Positions 46,483 to 57,809 are shown, numbered from the stretch's first letter. The stretch is DNA of 64,000 bases from Erodium maritimum (GCA_963921825.1 OY997593.1:47848039-47912038), one strand, 5' to 3'. Notes: a model not told the origin generated them from the letters alone. Translations and numbers: made by a program.

Positions 46483-46928
46483 AATGATGGGTATATGCAT
46501 CCGTCGATGAAAAAGCTGGCCGATGGATATATGCATCCGTCGGCCAGCAGAAGTTGACTTACATTGACCAAAACCTCAAAACCCGTCATCTTTCCCGACT
46601 ATCGTAGTATTGATAATTGAACGATATAAGTACTTAGCATGCCTCATATACAACATAAGATCGTATAGTCTCATACATATCACATACAAAAAATGAACGA
46701 GACAACGTCATACGTTATACTACCGTAAGGCTAAATATGTTCATGCACATAGTGGAATTGACGATTTCAATCAATACGTGTCGGTCTCTCGCATATTATA
46801 TAATCAAGACCGCTCATCTCGTATGTACTATGCAAACTAGTATACGTATGTAAAAAAAAACTATCATCGAACGGTTAATTCATCTTGAATATTGTGGTCA
46901 ATTTTTTTTTTGTAAAATAGTCAACCCA

Positions 46929-47092
46929 CTTAGGTGACGGATAGAGCATGCGTGGCTAAAGTTTTCTCACTTGGCTGACGGATCCAGCATGCATGGCTAA
47001 ACTTTTCTCACTTGGGTGACGGATCCAGCATGCGTGGCTAAACTTTTCTCACTTGGGTGACAGATCCAGCATGCGTGGCTAAAGTTTTCTCA
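46929..47092. repeat. 4 x 41-bp subterminal repeats of the CACTA element
   Basis: Four units starting CTTRGSTGACRGAT and containing GCATGCRTGGCTAAA, each 41 bp. They are followed by more diverged GACGGAT motifs up to the right end. Confidence 0.85.
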
Positions 47093-47767
47093 CTTGGCTG
47101 ACGGATAGTAGTTACCTTATCTACGAATATTGTATCTGTCGGCCAGGTTTGTCACTTGGCTGACGGATACAGGATCCGTGACCTAAGTTGTTCCACTTGG
47201 CTGACGGATTGCTGTATCCGTGGCTAGAGTGCGAAAACCTAGGTGACGGATCCATTTTATCCGTCACTCAAGTGGATTTCTGCAGTAGTGAATCCACGTA
47301 CTCTTGATTCGAAATCGGAGTTCTATCCGCAATAGGATTGAAATGTTGCGAACTAGAGCGTTGAGAATAATCTGATCCATCCTCAGGCACAATCATCTCT
47401 TGAATCCCACGCATATAGGGCATGGCCAAACATGCAGAAATTACCGAGTCTCGGGCCAACAAAAAAGAAACAATTCTTCTAGTTGAAGAGGAAGAGTCTC
47501 TTGTTCACGATGAAGGGGACTATGAGGATGGTGCTCCTCCGATTTAGGAAGAAAAACATGAAGATGATTGTTAAGCATATGAAGAAAATGTTCCAATGAA
47601 AATGACATCTTTTTGTAATTCCAGATGATTTAATACTGGAGTTTTCTAATATAGTTGAGATTTGGTTTATATAATTTTGTTCCTTTATTTTTTCGTTATT
47701 GTCATTGTCTTATTGAATAAACCATTTACAATTTCGATACTAATTTATCAAAGTAAGAAATTTTGGG

Positions 47768-49930
47768 TTTTTTTTTTTGATAAACGAGGGGAAATTTTCA
47801 TTATACTATAAAGGGGAGTACAATGAAAAGCAGAATACGAAGTCAAATTGACTGATTCTGAAAAAACATTAACGATAAAAAAACACAAAAATACTGAAGC
47901 TTGCCAACATGAGATAACACCAAACTTCAATTAAAACAGAACTTATCTGCTGAAACAACGAAACCGGTTTCCACTGTCACGCCATACCACAAAATAACGA
48001 ACCCGAGTGCCAGTCCACAAGTGAAGAACCCAACGTTCAAACTGAAGCTCGTAGATGATAGAAAGACAAAGATTGCAACTACAAGAACACCAACCGCAAA
48101 AACTCATATGCATCTCTATCACCCACACGAAAACAAGCCTAATTGTAAGGTCAAACGAGAAGGAGCTGAACAAAAGGCTTCCAGATCCTCATCTTCACAA
48201 ATGTCTTCATACAAATCATCCTCATCCACTTCCAAGCCCACACGTTCATGAATTTCTAAGTCCAGGTTATTAAACTGTTCGATCGCAGACTCATCTAATT
48301 TCAATGCTTTGATGCCAACTTGTTTCACATAATCCCAGGTACCTTGACGAGAAGCTCTTTCTTTACCTGTCAACTGAAATCCCGGTGTCTGGTAGGAAAC
48401 TGAAGGCTTAGACTTTCTCAGACTTGAAACTTTTTGATTCAATACTTGTGGAGCACGCAAGGCTGATTCCAAATGAGTGTCATAAGTAGAATGAATTATA
48501 GGGGATGGAGTTATACCTACTCCCAAAGGATATGTGGAATTAGAGTTTGTCACTTTAGAACATGACTTGTCTGCGGAAAACGCCACTTTAGAGTATGTCT
48601 TATCCTCCGGAGCTGTCTGATCTTCTTGACTAGCCCAGTCCTTATCCGATGATGTATCCAGCAGGCTTACAGTCGGAAAAAACTTCTCCGGAACTGTTGT
48701 GATGTCCTCTCCTGAAACAGAAATTGGGAAACTAGAGGATCCCAATACAAAGTTCAAGTTCAACGAAGTAATTTTAGAATTCCTATGTACCAAGATGAAC
48801 GCTTTATCAAAAGAAGCCGACTCAGGGTTCGAATCACAGATGTAATACAAAACAGTACCCAGAGACTTTCCAATTTTTAAAATTGAATCTTCAGTTCTCC
48901 CTTAGAAATGGATACCCTCCACCACAGTCCACTGAAAAAAACCTCCCACAGTGACCAAAACCCCTGAATTACTTATCAACTCAAACCAAGGTTTCAAACG
49001 TGCCCAATTTTCCTCTTCTAAAGTATCCCCGAGAGAAGGATTTATAACTGTAAGAAGAAAAATGCGATGCCCAAAAGAGCGCAGGACCACATCAACTAAG
49101 CCAATAGACTTGAGAATCGCTTTGTAGTGAGAAAAGTTCCAGTTGTTATGTGCCAAAACCAATACACCTGAAAGAGCCATATCTCTGGCTCCCGCCACAG
49201 AAGAACCAAGAACATTGTGTGGTTTTGGAACCCACTTCTGCGTGACCTTTGGAGGAGAATTCCGAGGTTTGGAAACTGTTGGTCTAGCGAAGTCTACCAG
49301 CAATTTGTAACCATCCTGCATTGTTCCATTATAAGCCTCAATAGTTTCTTGAGCCAGACCTGATTTCATCATGATAAAACCAAAGAATTTACCAGTGCGA
49401 TTAGATCTCTTACACACGAAACATGACTCAACACCTTCAGAGCCTAAAATATTTTTAAGCCAAGACTCATATCTTCCCGGAGGAATATTACAGATGAACA
49501 ATTTCTTTCCTTCCACATATGCTTTTGGAAAGGGAGCCTCGGAAATGATTTCCTCCTCAAGGTTCAAAGATGTTGAAGATTTTTTGGAATCCTCAAAAAT
49601 ATGAACCATATAAGAGACTCTCCCTGCCTGAGGCCAACGCTCCGAACTCAAGGTTTTATTGACAAGATCATCTTGTAAATGACATTTCTCTCCAGTAGCT
49701 TTGACGGTGGAAAAATCTCTGCTCAGAAAATTTATAGAGCTTCCACTCGGAATAACCACAACAGATTGAGGGCGAACCTTCTTCGCCACTGAAGCAATTT
49801 CATTCATCGGAGCCTTTCCTTTCCTACTGTCCCTCTTCATACTCTTCTTCTGAGCCGATCTCAGGACCCACAAAAGAGAATCCTTGAATAGAATAGAAAC
49901 TAACCAAACAGTAGAAAAAACAGAGAACAA
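47768..49930 (-). mobile_element. ORF1-only LINE-type element (half-LINE B)
   Basis: Minus-strand element whose 3' end is an 11-nt A-tract preceded by TTATC (plus-strand T-tract 47768-47778). It carries one long RRM-type ORF1 (49840-48119) and about 340 bp of 3' untranslated sequence. No endonuclease or RT is present between the ORF and the poly(A). The 5' end lies beyond 49930; a GC-richer leader may reach about 50400, where a ~27-bp direct repeat (50133-50188) occurs. A target duplication was not found. Confidence 0.75.
48119..49840 (-). pseudogene. RRM ORF1 protein of half-LINE B, one nonsense codon
   Basis: A single frame of 574 codons from ATG 49840 (an upstream in-frame Met is at 49930) to the stop at 48119, interrupted only by TAA at 48902-48904 (codon 313). 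The RRM spans residues ~112-187 with RNP2 LFICNI and RNP1 KFFGFIMM. A following globular region (VLVLAHNNWNFSHYKAIL to TVVEGIHF) resembles the DUF4283-like domain found after the RRM in plant L1 ORF1 proteins. The C-terminus is Ser/Thr-rich and ends in an acidic DEDDLYEDICEDEDLEAF segment. Having one stop in over 1.7 kb and no frameshift suggests recent activity or selection on ORF1. Confidence 0.8.
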
Positions 49931-50833
49931 TGACTTGATCGGAGTATTGGCCGACTTAAGATCCGGCTACAAACCCACACTTAACAGTACACCTGACCTG
50001 ATGTCCCAAAACACACAGTCACGGAGGTTTGGCTCATACCTGGTGGTGTTGAAAACCTGGCGACGACTCCTGCAGACTATGAACAGAATTGTTGGCGAGG
50101 ATAAATCCGAATTACGAATTAGAAGGAACGATGGAACACGACCTGTGATACGTAACGATGAAGCACGACCTGTGATACGTAACCGGTGAAGACGCTCCGA
50201 AGGAACTCTGATTCGTTCCGTGATGGCGGCGTTGCAACGTATTTCTCCCGGCCCTATGTCTGATTCGTATATGTCTGATATCGCTAGACAGAGATGACAG
50301 GGCAGGCCGGAGAAAAAACCGATATGAGCCAGAGAAGAAGGTCGGGACGAGCCAGAGACGTGACGACATGATGGGTAGCAGACACGACCTAGGCACTTCC
50401 TAGCTTTCGCCGCGTGAAGCCCTGTTTTGGCTTCCTTGTAAACACGGACTCTTCAGAAAGATGTATAACTACTGAGGAGGATTAATGGAATCTCTCAGCA
50501 AAATAGGTAGCTGCTGCAGATTTGATCTCATCAAGATCAGTCAAGAGGAAACCAGCATCAAATATCTGAGAAATTCTCTTTTTTGTTACACTATTAAGTG
50601 ACAGTTTCAGATTTGAAATGAATTAATGTTGTAGATCAAGGCGACGATTCGGTAACAATCTAGATAAAAGGCTTTCGTGTAGCATCTTGTTTATTATAGA
50701 GAGAGAGAGAGACTCTGACCTCTCTCTAGAAACCCTACCTCTCTTCTTTATAATCCGCTGCCACTCCTAACCTTAACCTCCACTAACACTCTCCTGGTCA
50801 CCACGGCCATAGAGGATGCCGGCGGCGGTCTCC
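49931..50833. other. Leader of half-LINE B and AT/GA-rich spacer
   Basis: Contains the probable minus-strand leader of element B, a direct repeat of the ACGACCTGTGATACGTAAC motif (50139-50182), and a (GA)n microsatellite at 50699-50714. No gene seen. Confidence 0.4.
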
Positions 50834-51076
50834 CTATCCTATTCCTCCTCCCCTCAACCCGTTTTCCTCTCCGTTTCTCTCCGGCGACGGTCTCGAGCCA
50901 ATTAACCATGGCGTACCCCGGATCAACGTATCCTGACCATCCTCAATATACTTTCGTGGCCTTAAAAGCTCTTGCGTGGAAAATATACTTTCCCATGTAA
51001 AGCTCGGGTTGGGCCCAATTCTTGCCTGCAAGAAAGTAGTAGTTGAGAAATATCTAGCTTTAAGAAATCGAGCCAT
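50834..51076 (-). pseudogene. LINE ORF2 fragment (region between RT and zf-RVT)
   Basis: The minus strand encodes MARFLKARYFSTTTFLQA, then SFTWESIFSTQELL, and shortly after GTPWL. This is the conserved 'KARYFP..SFL.A..G..PSYTWRSI' connector that follows RT in plant L1 ORF2 proteins. The fragment is isolated and grades into unrelated GC-rich sequence, so it is a relic. Confidence 0.75.
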
Positions 51077-52364
51077 TCAAGAGTGGGACGGTGGATAAAA
51101 CCCTAAACCTGTTTTCCAGAAGAAGCGTATTAGGTTCTTTTAAATATATGCGTTAATGACTAGAAAAAACAATCTAGATAAAGAATTTGAAGATTGAAGA
51201 AGATAATAATGAATTTAGTTAGGAATCTTAATAATTTGACTCTCCCACTCTGCATTCTTGGAATAACATATTCCTTTATGCTCTTCCCAGTCATTTGTCA
51301 CACTTAAAATCTATATGGTCTATCTATCTAAACCTAATACCACCCAATCTTGTTCATCTGATGCCAAAAAGTCTGCACATGTTGGAATTGACTTTTGAAT
51401 TTTGATGACAATTTGGGACTGTAATGCAAGAACAGTAATCGGATGGTGAACAAAGTAGACGAAATATTAGCCATACAGACATAAGATCAATGGAGCTATT
51501 CATCCATTAATTGTACACGAAAGCTCTATATTTTATTGCTACTATTTCAACTAGAATTGCTGAAAATTGGAATACTCAATAATACTCTACTAAAACAAGT
51601 GTTTTATACGCATTTAGTGGTGACTGAGTCCATGTAATGTAAATATTGTATAGTAGTAAAATAAAATGGAAGGTGTAGAGGGAGTTCCTTTTAGTGGACA
51701 TATATGAATGTTGTGTTAAAAAGCATGAGCAAAATATGGAGGATTGCACTGTGAACTTGTCTAGTATTTTAGGTTATCCATAGCATACCCCATGGCCCAG
51801 AGAGAACCAAGGAAGAAATAGAGAGTGCGTGTTGAATTGGATAATTATAGTCTTTTTCGGCCAGCTTCCCATTATTTTTCTCAACTACCAAAGGTAAATA
51901 AATAGACAAGGTCAAGGCTAAGGTGACACACGGTCTACTTTCGTACACCATAATTCTTCAGGTTAGTGTTGACCGTTTAACACACATGCTTATTCACCAT
52001 TAATTCTAAATGGAAACACACTGTAAATAAACTAAAAAAGAGTTAATTAGTTGGAATGTTTCAGAGTAATCAGGTGGTGGGTTGGCCTCGCGGGGTGTAC
52101 CTCGGACCACTTGCAGTTGATACGAGGTCGACGTCACAAACAGTAACAAAAATAAGTAAGTTGAATTTGGGTCAGCTTCGCATGAAAGACAAATTTGAAT
52201 ACCACTTGGTGCTTCCAATTGGGGTTGTTGTTTGGAATGATCGTTGGTCAATTAAGATGTTCCAAACTGCCAATCTATAAAAAGTTACCAACTGCCACGA
52301 GTATGAGTGGTACGTGAAATTATTAGGACTAATTTGAAACATATTCTCTTAATTTGCATTATAA
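51077..52364. other. Spacer, no gene seen
   Basis: AT-rich, with no supported coding region, RNA gene or element ends. Confidence 0.5.
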
Positions 52365-55016
52365 TTTTTTTGATCAACAAAGCAATATAATAAAATGCTC
52401 CTCTTTTCAAAATGAAAAAAGAGAGACAAGGAGAAGGACTCTTGAGAACACAAAACGACAAATACTTCTTTAGAAGAGGACAACATAAACACTAACAAAA
52501 AAACAAACCAAGACCAAACAACCTAAAACACAGAAAAGAAACCAGGAACAAAACAACCATAAGAGATAAACAAAAACATAAGACAACCCTGAACCAACCC
52601 TAAAAAAACAGGAGCCAAAAACCAACCCGACAACGAGCCACCAGACTTGAACCAGAGCAAAATCAACAACAGAAACTCTCAACCCACTCCTCTAGCTAAA
52701 TCAGAATCAGAAACACCCTCCAAATCCTCAAATTCATCATCAGAACCAACTTCTAAATCAACACCCACATTAAAATCACATTCCATAAATTGTAACTGCT
52801 CAATTACCACCTTATTAGAAACAAAAGCTTGGAGACCTGTAACTTTACCAAATTGCCAGGCCTTTTCAGCTTCCGAGATACTTTTATTGAAAATATTCTT
52901 ATCAACATTCTTTTTAGAAACAACTTCCTTCCCCCAATTTCAATCTAGAGCTTGTATCATAGGTGCGAGTGAATATAAATTTCTTTGAGTTTTTCTTACA
53001 TCCATGAAGTCAGAAATTTCATCAACTTGCGCTTGCACAACCTTTTTACAAGCCAAGTCAAAACCATATTGGACCTCCTTATCAGAAACCATACCATCTA
53101 AACCTTTACTACCCTCTAAAACCAGGGCTGAAAAAGAGTTGCCATCTCTCATAAACTCACTAGAAACACGGTTCGGAGGCTCAAGGAGGTTGTTGGTGAC
53201 CTGTTGCAAATCCCCAACTCCATCCTTACTAAAGTGAACATGATCATCTCCAGAACCCAACACTGCTTCACTATCAAGAAAGTCCATCTTCCCGACCTCT
53301 ATGCCCAAGAAAGTATCTCTTTCAACACCACGATGAGAGATAAAGTCTTCGGAATCCCTAGTAGAGTTCACCCCCTCCTTAGAAACGTTCCCGATGCTTG
53401 AGAGTGCAACCCACAACCAACATTCTCCGAGCTTTTGAAGCTAAACTATCCTCCACATCAAGAGAAGACGTCTCACCACTCACAACAAAATCTGGAACAA
53501 TTTGAGAATCCACTGGACATAATAAGACAGAAAAAGTCTCCTCTCCAACTTCATTATTTGCTTCCTTCACGTTCAAGACATCAAGACTTGATTAACAGTG
53601 AATCAATATGTAAGCAACTTCCAAATTTCTTCTCGCTAAAGTTTGAGGATGAGTAAACACTAGAGTACCAACTTCTTTACCACACACTTCAAATGATTCA
53701 TCACACCAGCCTTGGAAAGGGAGACCCTGAATAACGAACCAAATGAACATGCCACCTTTTGCAAGAAGCTTTTGTTTATTTGGAACTACCGTGCACCAAT
53801 TTCTTAGCCAAACCAATTGTGTCTCTCCGATTCCACCCTAAAATCCACATCAGGGCAAAAAATACCAAAGACGGTTTCCAAAAGATCGCACATATATCTC
53901 AGAAACGCCTTGAGCTAAAATCTCCCTCATCAAAGTATCCACTAACGAATTATTATGAACCACTGCAAGTTGACAAGATTGACTCTCAAATTTGAAGGCT
54001 GGGACTTCAGCTCCCCGACAAAGATCGACTTATCTATCAATTGGAGAAGCTTGATTCTCAACATGTTCACCATTACTCCCGTTCATCCTATCCAACTTGT
54101 CTTCCCTCCTACCCAGTTGTTGAGTAGAACTGCTAGAAATGGGAACTTTCTTCCAAGCTTTTGCAACAAATGACACAAAACCCTTTAAAGTAGTCCCATT
54201 AAAATTTTGATTTGCCATTTGAATAGAAGATTGTAAATCGAATAGGATGAAAGCAAACGATCTCCCTTTAGCATTTGGTCTCCATGGATCTTGAACACAA
54301 AGAACCTTTCCAACAATAGAGAAAACATCTTCTAACCATTTTGGAGAAGACTGTTGCGGAAGGTTACGAACAAAAATCCAGAACTCCATATCCTTGACGG
54401 TTGTCCTACCACTCAAAGAGTTCTCAAACGGAATAATGTTTATTTTCATCTTTTTTCCAGCGAGGATAGTAGCTTTCATAGAACCAAATTTGTCTGAGGT
54501 ATCACCCCTGTCAACTTAACATGGAGCTCGAGAAGAAAAAAGAAACGGTACTCCACCAAGTATATAACCTTCCTTATCCTTCAGAGCTTTTCTGGCTCCT
54601 TCAAAACCAGGGGTGGGTACCCCGACGAGGAAGAAGACTCCATAGAACTCACGAGGCCTTCACACCCCGCACAAAACCCTGGATGACTGAATAGAAATGA
54701 ATGGTACCTCCACACCCACTCGAACCCAGAAAAAAAGAGACAAACCAATCAAAAGTAAAGACAAGAACCTTAATTAGGTAATCAATCTTCTGCGAAAAAT
54801 ACCATTCTGGTTAGAGACCGTAACCAAATCCCAGCGACAATTGAACAAAGCCTTGTCATCCCCTATAGAAACTGGCCTCGAAGAGGTCAGATTCGAGGCG
54901 GCTTGAGTCGGAATCGCAGAGGGGCGGGTCTGCAGGGACGATGTCTGATCAGAAGGAACTCCCAGCAATTCGGGAACTCTGAGAAGTATGCCTTCTCCTT
55001 CGTCCTTATTACCCAA
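52365..55016 (-). mobile_element. ORF1-only LINE-type element (half-LINE C), degraded
   Basis: Minus-strand element with a short A-tract preceded by TGATC (plus-strand T-tract 52365-52371). Coding pieces follow the same order as half-LINE B: RRM (54479-54030), a DUF4283-like piece (53816-53592), then acidic C-terminal pieces (53576-52940). There is no RT or endonuclease. Frameshifts separate the pieces. The 5' end is near 55016, where a short open frame precedes the RRM. No clear target duplication was found. Confidence 0.7.
52940..54479 (-). pseudogene. RRM ORF1 of half-LINE C, frameshifted
   Basis: The first piece (54479-54030) has an RRM with RNP2 FWIFVRNL and RNP1 GRSFAFILF. The next pieces include GGMFIWFVIQGLPFQGW (the aromatic-rich pattern of DUF4283-type ORF1 proteins) and an acidic, Ser/Asp/Glu-rich C-terminal region. 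At least three frame changes are needed to connect them. Domain order and end structure match half-LINE B, but decay is more advanced. Confidence 0.7.
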
Positions 55017-55249
55017 ATGGCCTTATTATAGGAAAGTGTTACGATGACAGACCTCGTAATTTACCTTCACTTATTTCTTTTCTTTTTTATTTTCTTCTTG
55101 TATGATAAAATTATAAGATTACTTATATACCATTTCCATTCTTAGAAGTTTGATCCCAGAAGCTTTGTTTTTATTTTTATTTTTTCCCTCTTTATCTACG
55201 TGGCTTTAATTTTCCCTCCCAAAGGATCAATCGAGCCCAAGAATATGCT

Positions 55250-55600
55250 AGGTAATATAGCTACTTACCACTAGGCTATGTGGTATTTTGTTATTGTATG
55301 AATACCCAATAATATTTATTTATTGGTTTTCAGTAGAACTGAAAACAAAAATATATACACTTTTTGAATATAATGGGATTTAAACCAAGGTTTAGCCCAA
55401 GCCAGATGAGACCCTTACCATTGGGCTACGTTGTATTTTATTATTATGTGAATACCAAATAATATTTATTTATTGGTTTTCAGTGGAACTGAAAACAAAA
55501 ATATATAGATTTTTTTGGATATAGTGGGATTTGAACCCAGGTGTAGACCAAATTAGATGAACCCTTACCAATAAGCTAAGTGAGCTTATAGTAAGAATGT
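55250..55600 (-). repeat. Tandem tRNA-derived SINE-like copies, 150-bp period
   Basis: Two full copies and part of a third repeat with a 150-bp period (compare AATATTTATTTATTGG at 55311 and 55461). On the minus strand each has an A-box-like TAGCCCAATGGTAAGG and a B-box-like GGTTYAAATCCCA, spaced as in a tRNA. No cloverleaf forms, so they are SINE heads or tRNA pseudogenes duplicated in tandem, each with an AT-rich body. Confidence 0.6.
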
Positions 55601-55842
55601 CCAAAGTATGCTTATATTGTTTATGTTGTGGAATATCAACTTGTCCGTTCTAGAAATTTATTTCCTGATCCTCATACTGCCATGGGAATTATTTTCCACA
55701 CCCTCAACCTGCTCTAAAAAATTCTAATCAGATCTACAACTAGTACCCGACCTGAAATAAATTTACATGTCTTATTTATGGATCTGGAAATTATGTATCG
55801 GAAAAGAATTTAGATCTGGACATTCTTATACGGATCTATAGA

Positions 55843-56640
55843 TTTTTTTTAATAAGCGCTAATTTTTTTAAAAGGAAGCAATTTCCAAGGACAAAAAGGC
55901 TAAAGAAAAAACGATTACAATAAACTCCAACAAGGAGAAAAAGGGAGGATGTCCCTTAAGAAGAAAAGTTACACCCTAATAAGCAAACGACGAGGCTTCC
56001 TCCGTAAGCAACCAACAGGATCGTGTTGCCAATCTTCAAATGATCTATCACTACGAATGGACTTGGAAAGCCATAAAATACTGAAGGACTGATTCTGAAT
56101 CTTGCCAAGAACCACCTGTCTGCTTTCCATAATGTGATTGAAAACTACCCCGTTCCGCAGGAGCCACAATTGCCAAAAGACCACATAACCAATCCGAACC
56201 CAATGCTTCCACCACCAATTCGGCCCAAGGCTCTTCCACGATAAAATGGCACCGACGACAGTTTTGGGACAAACCCAAACTACCTCCCACCAGGAACAAA
56301 TCAAACCCCAAATGATGGCAGCTACTGGACAATGGAGCATGATATGGTCGGAGTCCTCTATGCCGGATAAGCACATCTTGCAATACATACCAGCCAAAGT
56401 AATTGGGACCCCTCTCGATTCTAAGAAAACCGAAGTAGGGAGAATAGAGTGAGAGCTCATCCAGACCAACATCGAAAGCTTGAGGGGAATAGCTTTAATC
56501 CACAGAATGGCAGCCCATTCAGACTTCTGCAAAACATCATTACCGGACAAAATATTGTAACCAGTCGCGACTGAAAAAACTCCCTTGCCTTTGTTCCAGT
56601 AATTCACGATTGGTTTAAAGAGGAAATCGTTCCCAATTAA
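55843..56640 (-). mobile_element. LINE 3' end, 5'-truncated
   Basis: Minus strand; the 3' A-tract is at 55850-55843 and the body contains only the C-terminal part of ORF2 (56607-55969). Truncation near 56640 is typical of incomplete L1 reverse transcription. A target duplication could not be assigned. Confidence 0.75.
55969..56607 (-). pseudogene. LINE ORF2 C-terminus (zf-RVT domain)
   Basis: A 212-codon open frame with the reverse-transcriptase zinc-binding pattern. It runs from GVFSVATGYNIL through IKAIPLKLSMLVW, CKMCLSGIEDSDHIMLHCP (Cys/His cluster) and WQLWLLRNGVVFNH. The RT domain is missing upstream and no RNase H follows, which fits a LINE lineage ending in zf-RVT. Open throughout, so relatively young. 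Confidence 0.85.
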
Positions 56641-56689
56641 CCCCCAAAGGGCTCGGTTATAGGTAACCGTCCCGATTACTCGAATTTCA

Positions 56690-57809
56690 CCACAATGGGC
56701 CCAAGAGGATCAAATCTAATCTACCACGGTTCGGGTCACGGAGCCTTGACAGGCTCCGTCACGGGTCGGGTCACAGACCCGTGGTCTGCACCGTCACGGT
56801 TCTCCTCACGGAGCCGTGACTTGCGCCGTCACGGTCTCCCTCACGGAGCCGTGACTTGCGCCGTCACGGTCTCCATCACGAAGTCGTGACGTCCTCCGTC
56901 ACGGTCCCCGTCACGGATCCGTGACGGGTCTGGACAGCTTCGTCCTTCTTCTTCCTCCAGCTCCGATTTCACGAAAATCAACCTCAAAACCTCCATTGTC
57001 ATCCACCAAAAACCTTCAAAACAGCACCATAAACCTCCACACTTCAATACCCATGATGGGTCTTCAACAAAACATCAAAACCAATTGATTTCTACTCACA
57101 AACACCCTCTTAACTCCAAAAACCAATCATCTAAATCAAAAACCCATTGATTCCAACCATTTTCATGCCCTTTTCTACCAAACCCATAATCTTGATTACC
57201 ACAAAAACGAAAAAGGGTAGAAGATTCACCTTGGAAATGGAGATTAGAAGAGGAAGATGATGATTTTGATGAGATTTGAGCAGAAAACTAGGTCAAGAAC
57301 ACTCTTTTCCTCCTTTCTTCTTCTTCAAGCTCTCATAGCTTTCTCTCCTCCTTCTCTCTCTCTAAGTTTCGGCCAAGGCTTGTAAAATGGGCTGAAATGT
57401 TGTCTCAATCCACTTAAAACCTAACCTTGTAATGACCCAATTGCCCCCTTTGTCTAAAAGCCTCTCATGTTCAAGTTTAAGGGTATAAGGGTCTTTTGTA
57501 CCTTGTTTCTTCTCACCCAAGACACTATGGACATGTGTCCATGTGGGGACCACCTCTACCAAAAATTCTCACCCAACAATGAATTAATTCACTAAGACTC
57601 AAGGTTTGACCGAAATTGACCCCAGATTGACTTTTTCACAATTACAGCCGTTTGAAAGGAAACAACCCAACTAAACTAACCGTAACGAGGGCTAAGCTTT
57701 TTGGGTCCCGGAAAGGTCCCAAATGACTTCCGGAGTTATCGGTTGACTTTTCCGGCAAAAGGTCAACTTTCGCCAAAATTCACCGGTTCGACCGGGGGTG
57801 GTTCTTACA
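56690..57809 (-). repeat. Inverted, diverged copy of the chromovirus-type LTR
   Basis: Read on the minus strand from 57809, it starts TGTAAGAACCACC and follows the chromovirus LTR start (14749) for about 500 bp, including AAAAGCTTAGCC and GGACACATGTCCATAGTG. Beyond about 57300 it diverges and reaches a palindromic GC-rich array (56735-56935). The distal end and any internal region are missing or unrecognisable, so it is a truncated or solo LTR of a related subfamily. Confidence 0.75.
56735..56935. repeat. Palindromic CCGTCACGG array
   Basis: At least five repeats of CACGGAGCCGTGAC/CCGTCACGG, each able to form a short hairpin, spaced about 30-40 bp apart. They are rich in CpG and CHG sites. 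The array lies inside the inverted LTR. Confidence 0.85.

Larger units (their letters stand above)
45225..47290. mobile_element. Non-autonomous CACTA (En/Spm-type) transposon
   Basis: Ends CACTACTGCAGATAAG and (inverted) CACTACTGCAGAAATC, flanked by GAT and AAT, consistent with a 3-bp target duplication with one change. Both subterminal zones are packed with the motif GACGGATNC/GNATCCGTC in both orientations, the expected transposase-binding repeats of CACTA elements. There is no transposase; the interior holds a tRNA-like sequence, a MITE and an (AT)n run. It is inserted into retrosequence D. Confidence 0.85.
44571..47500 (-). mobile_element. Poly(A)-tailed retrosequence D, split by a CACTA element
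   Basis: Minus-strand insertion whose 3' end is an A-tract preceded by TTATC (T-tract on + at 44571-44578). Coding remnants occur on both sides of the CACTA element: 47462-47291 and 45224-44944. Conceptual removal of the CACTA element together with one 3-bp target copy puts both parts in one continuous open frame. The encoded sequence is not recognised; no RRM or RT motif is visible, and the 5' end near 47500 is approximate. The TTATC-A(n) terminus is shared with half-LINEs A and B. Confidence 0.6.

Noticed and set aside
47768..50400. Target duplication for half-LINE B
   Set aside because: Short matches such as GAAATT near 50572 are too short and too AT-rich to be convincing.
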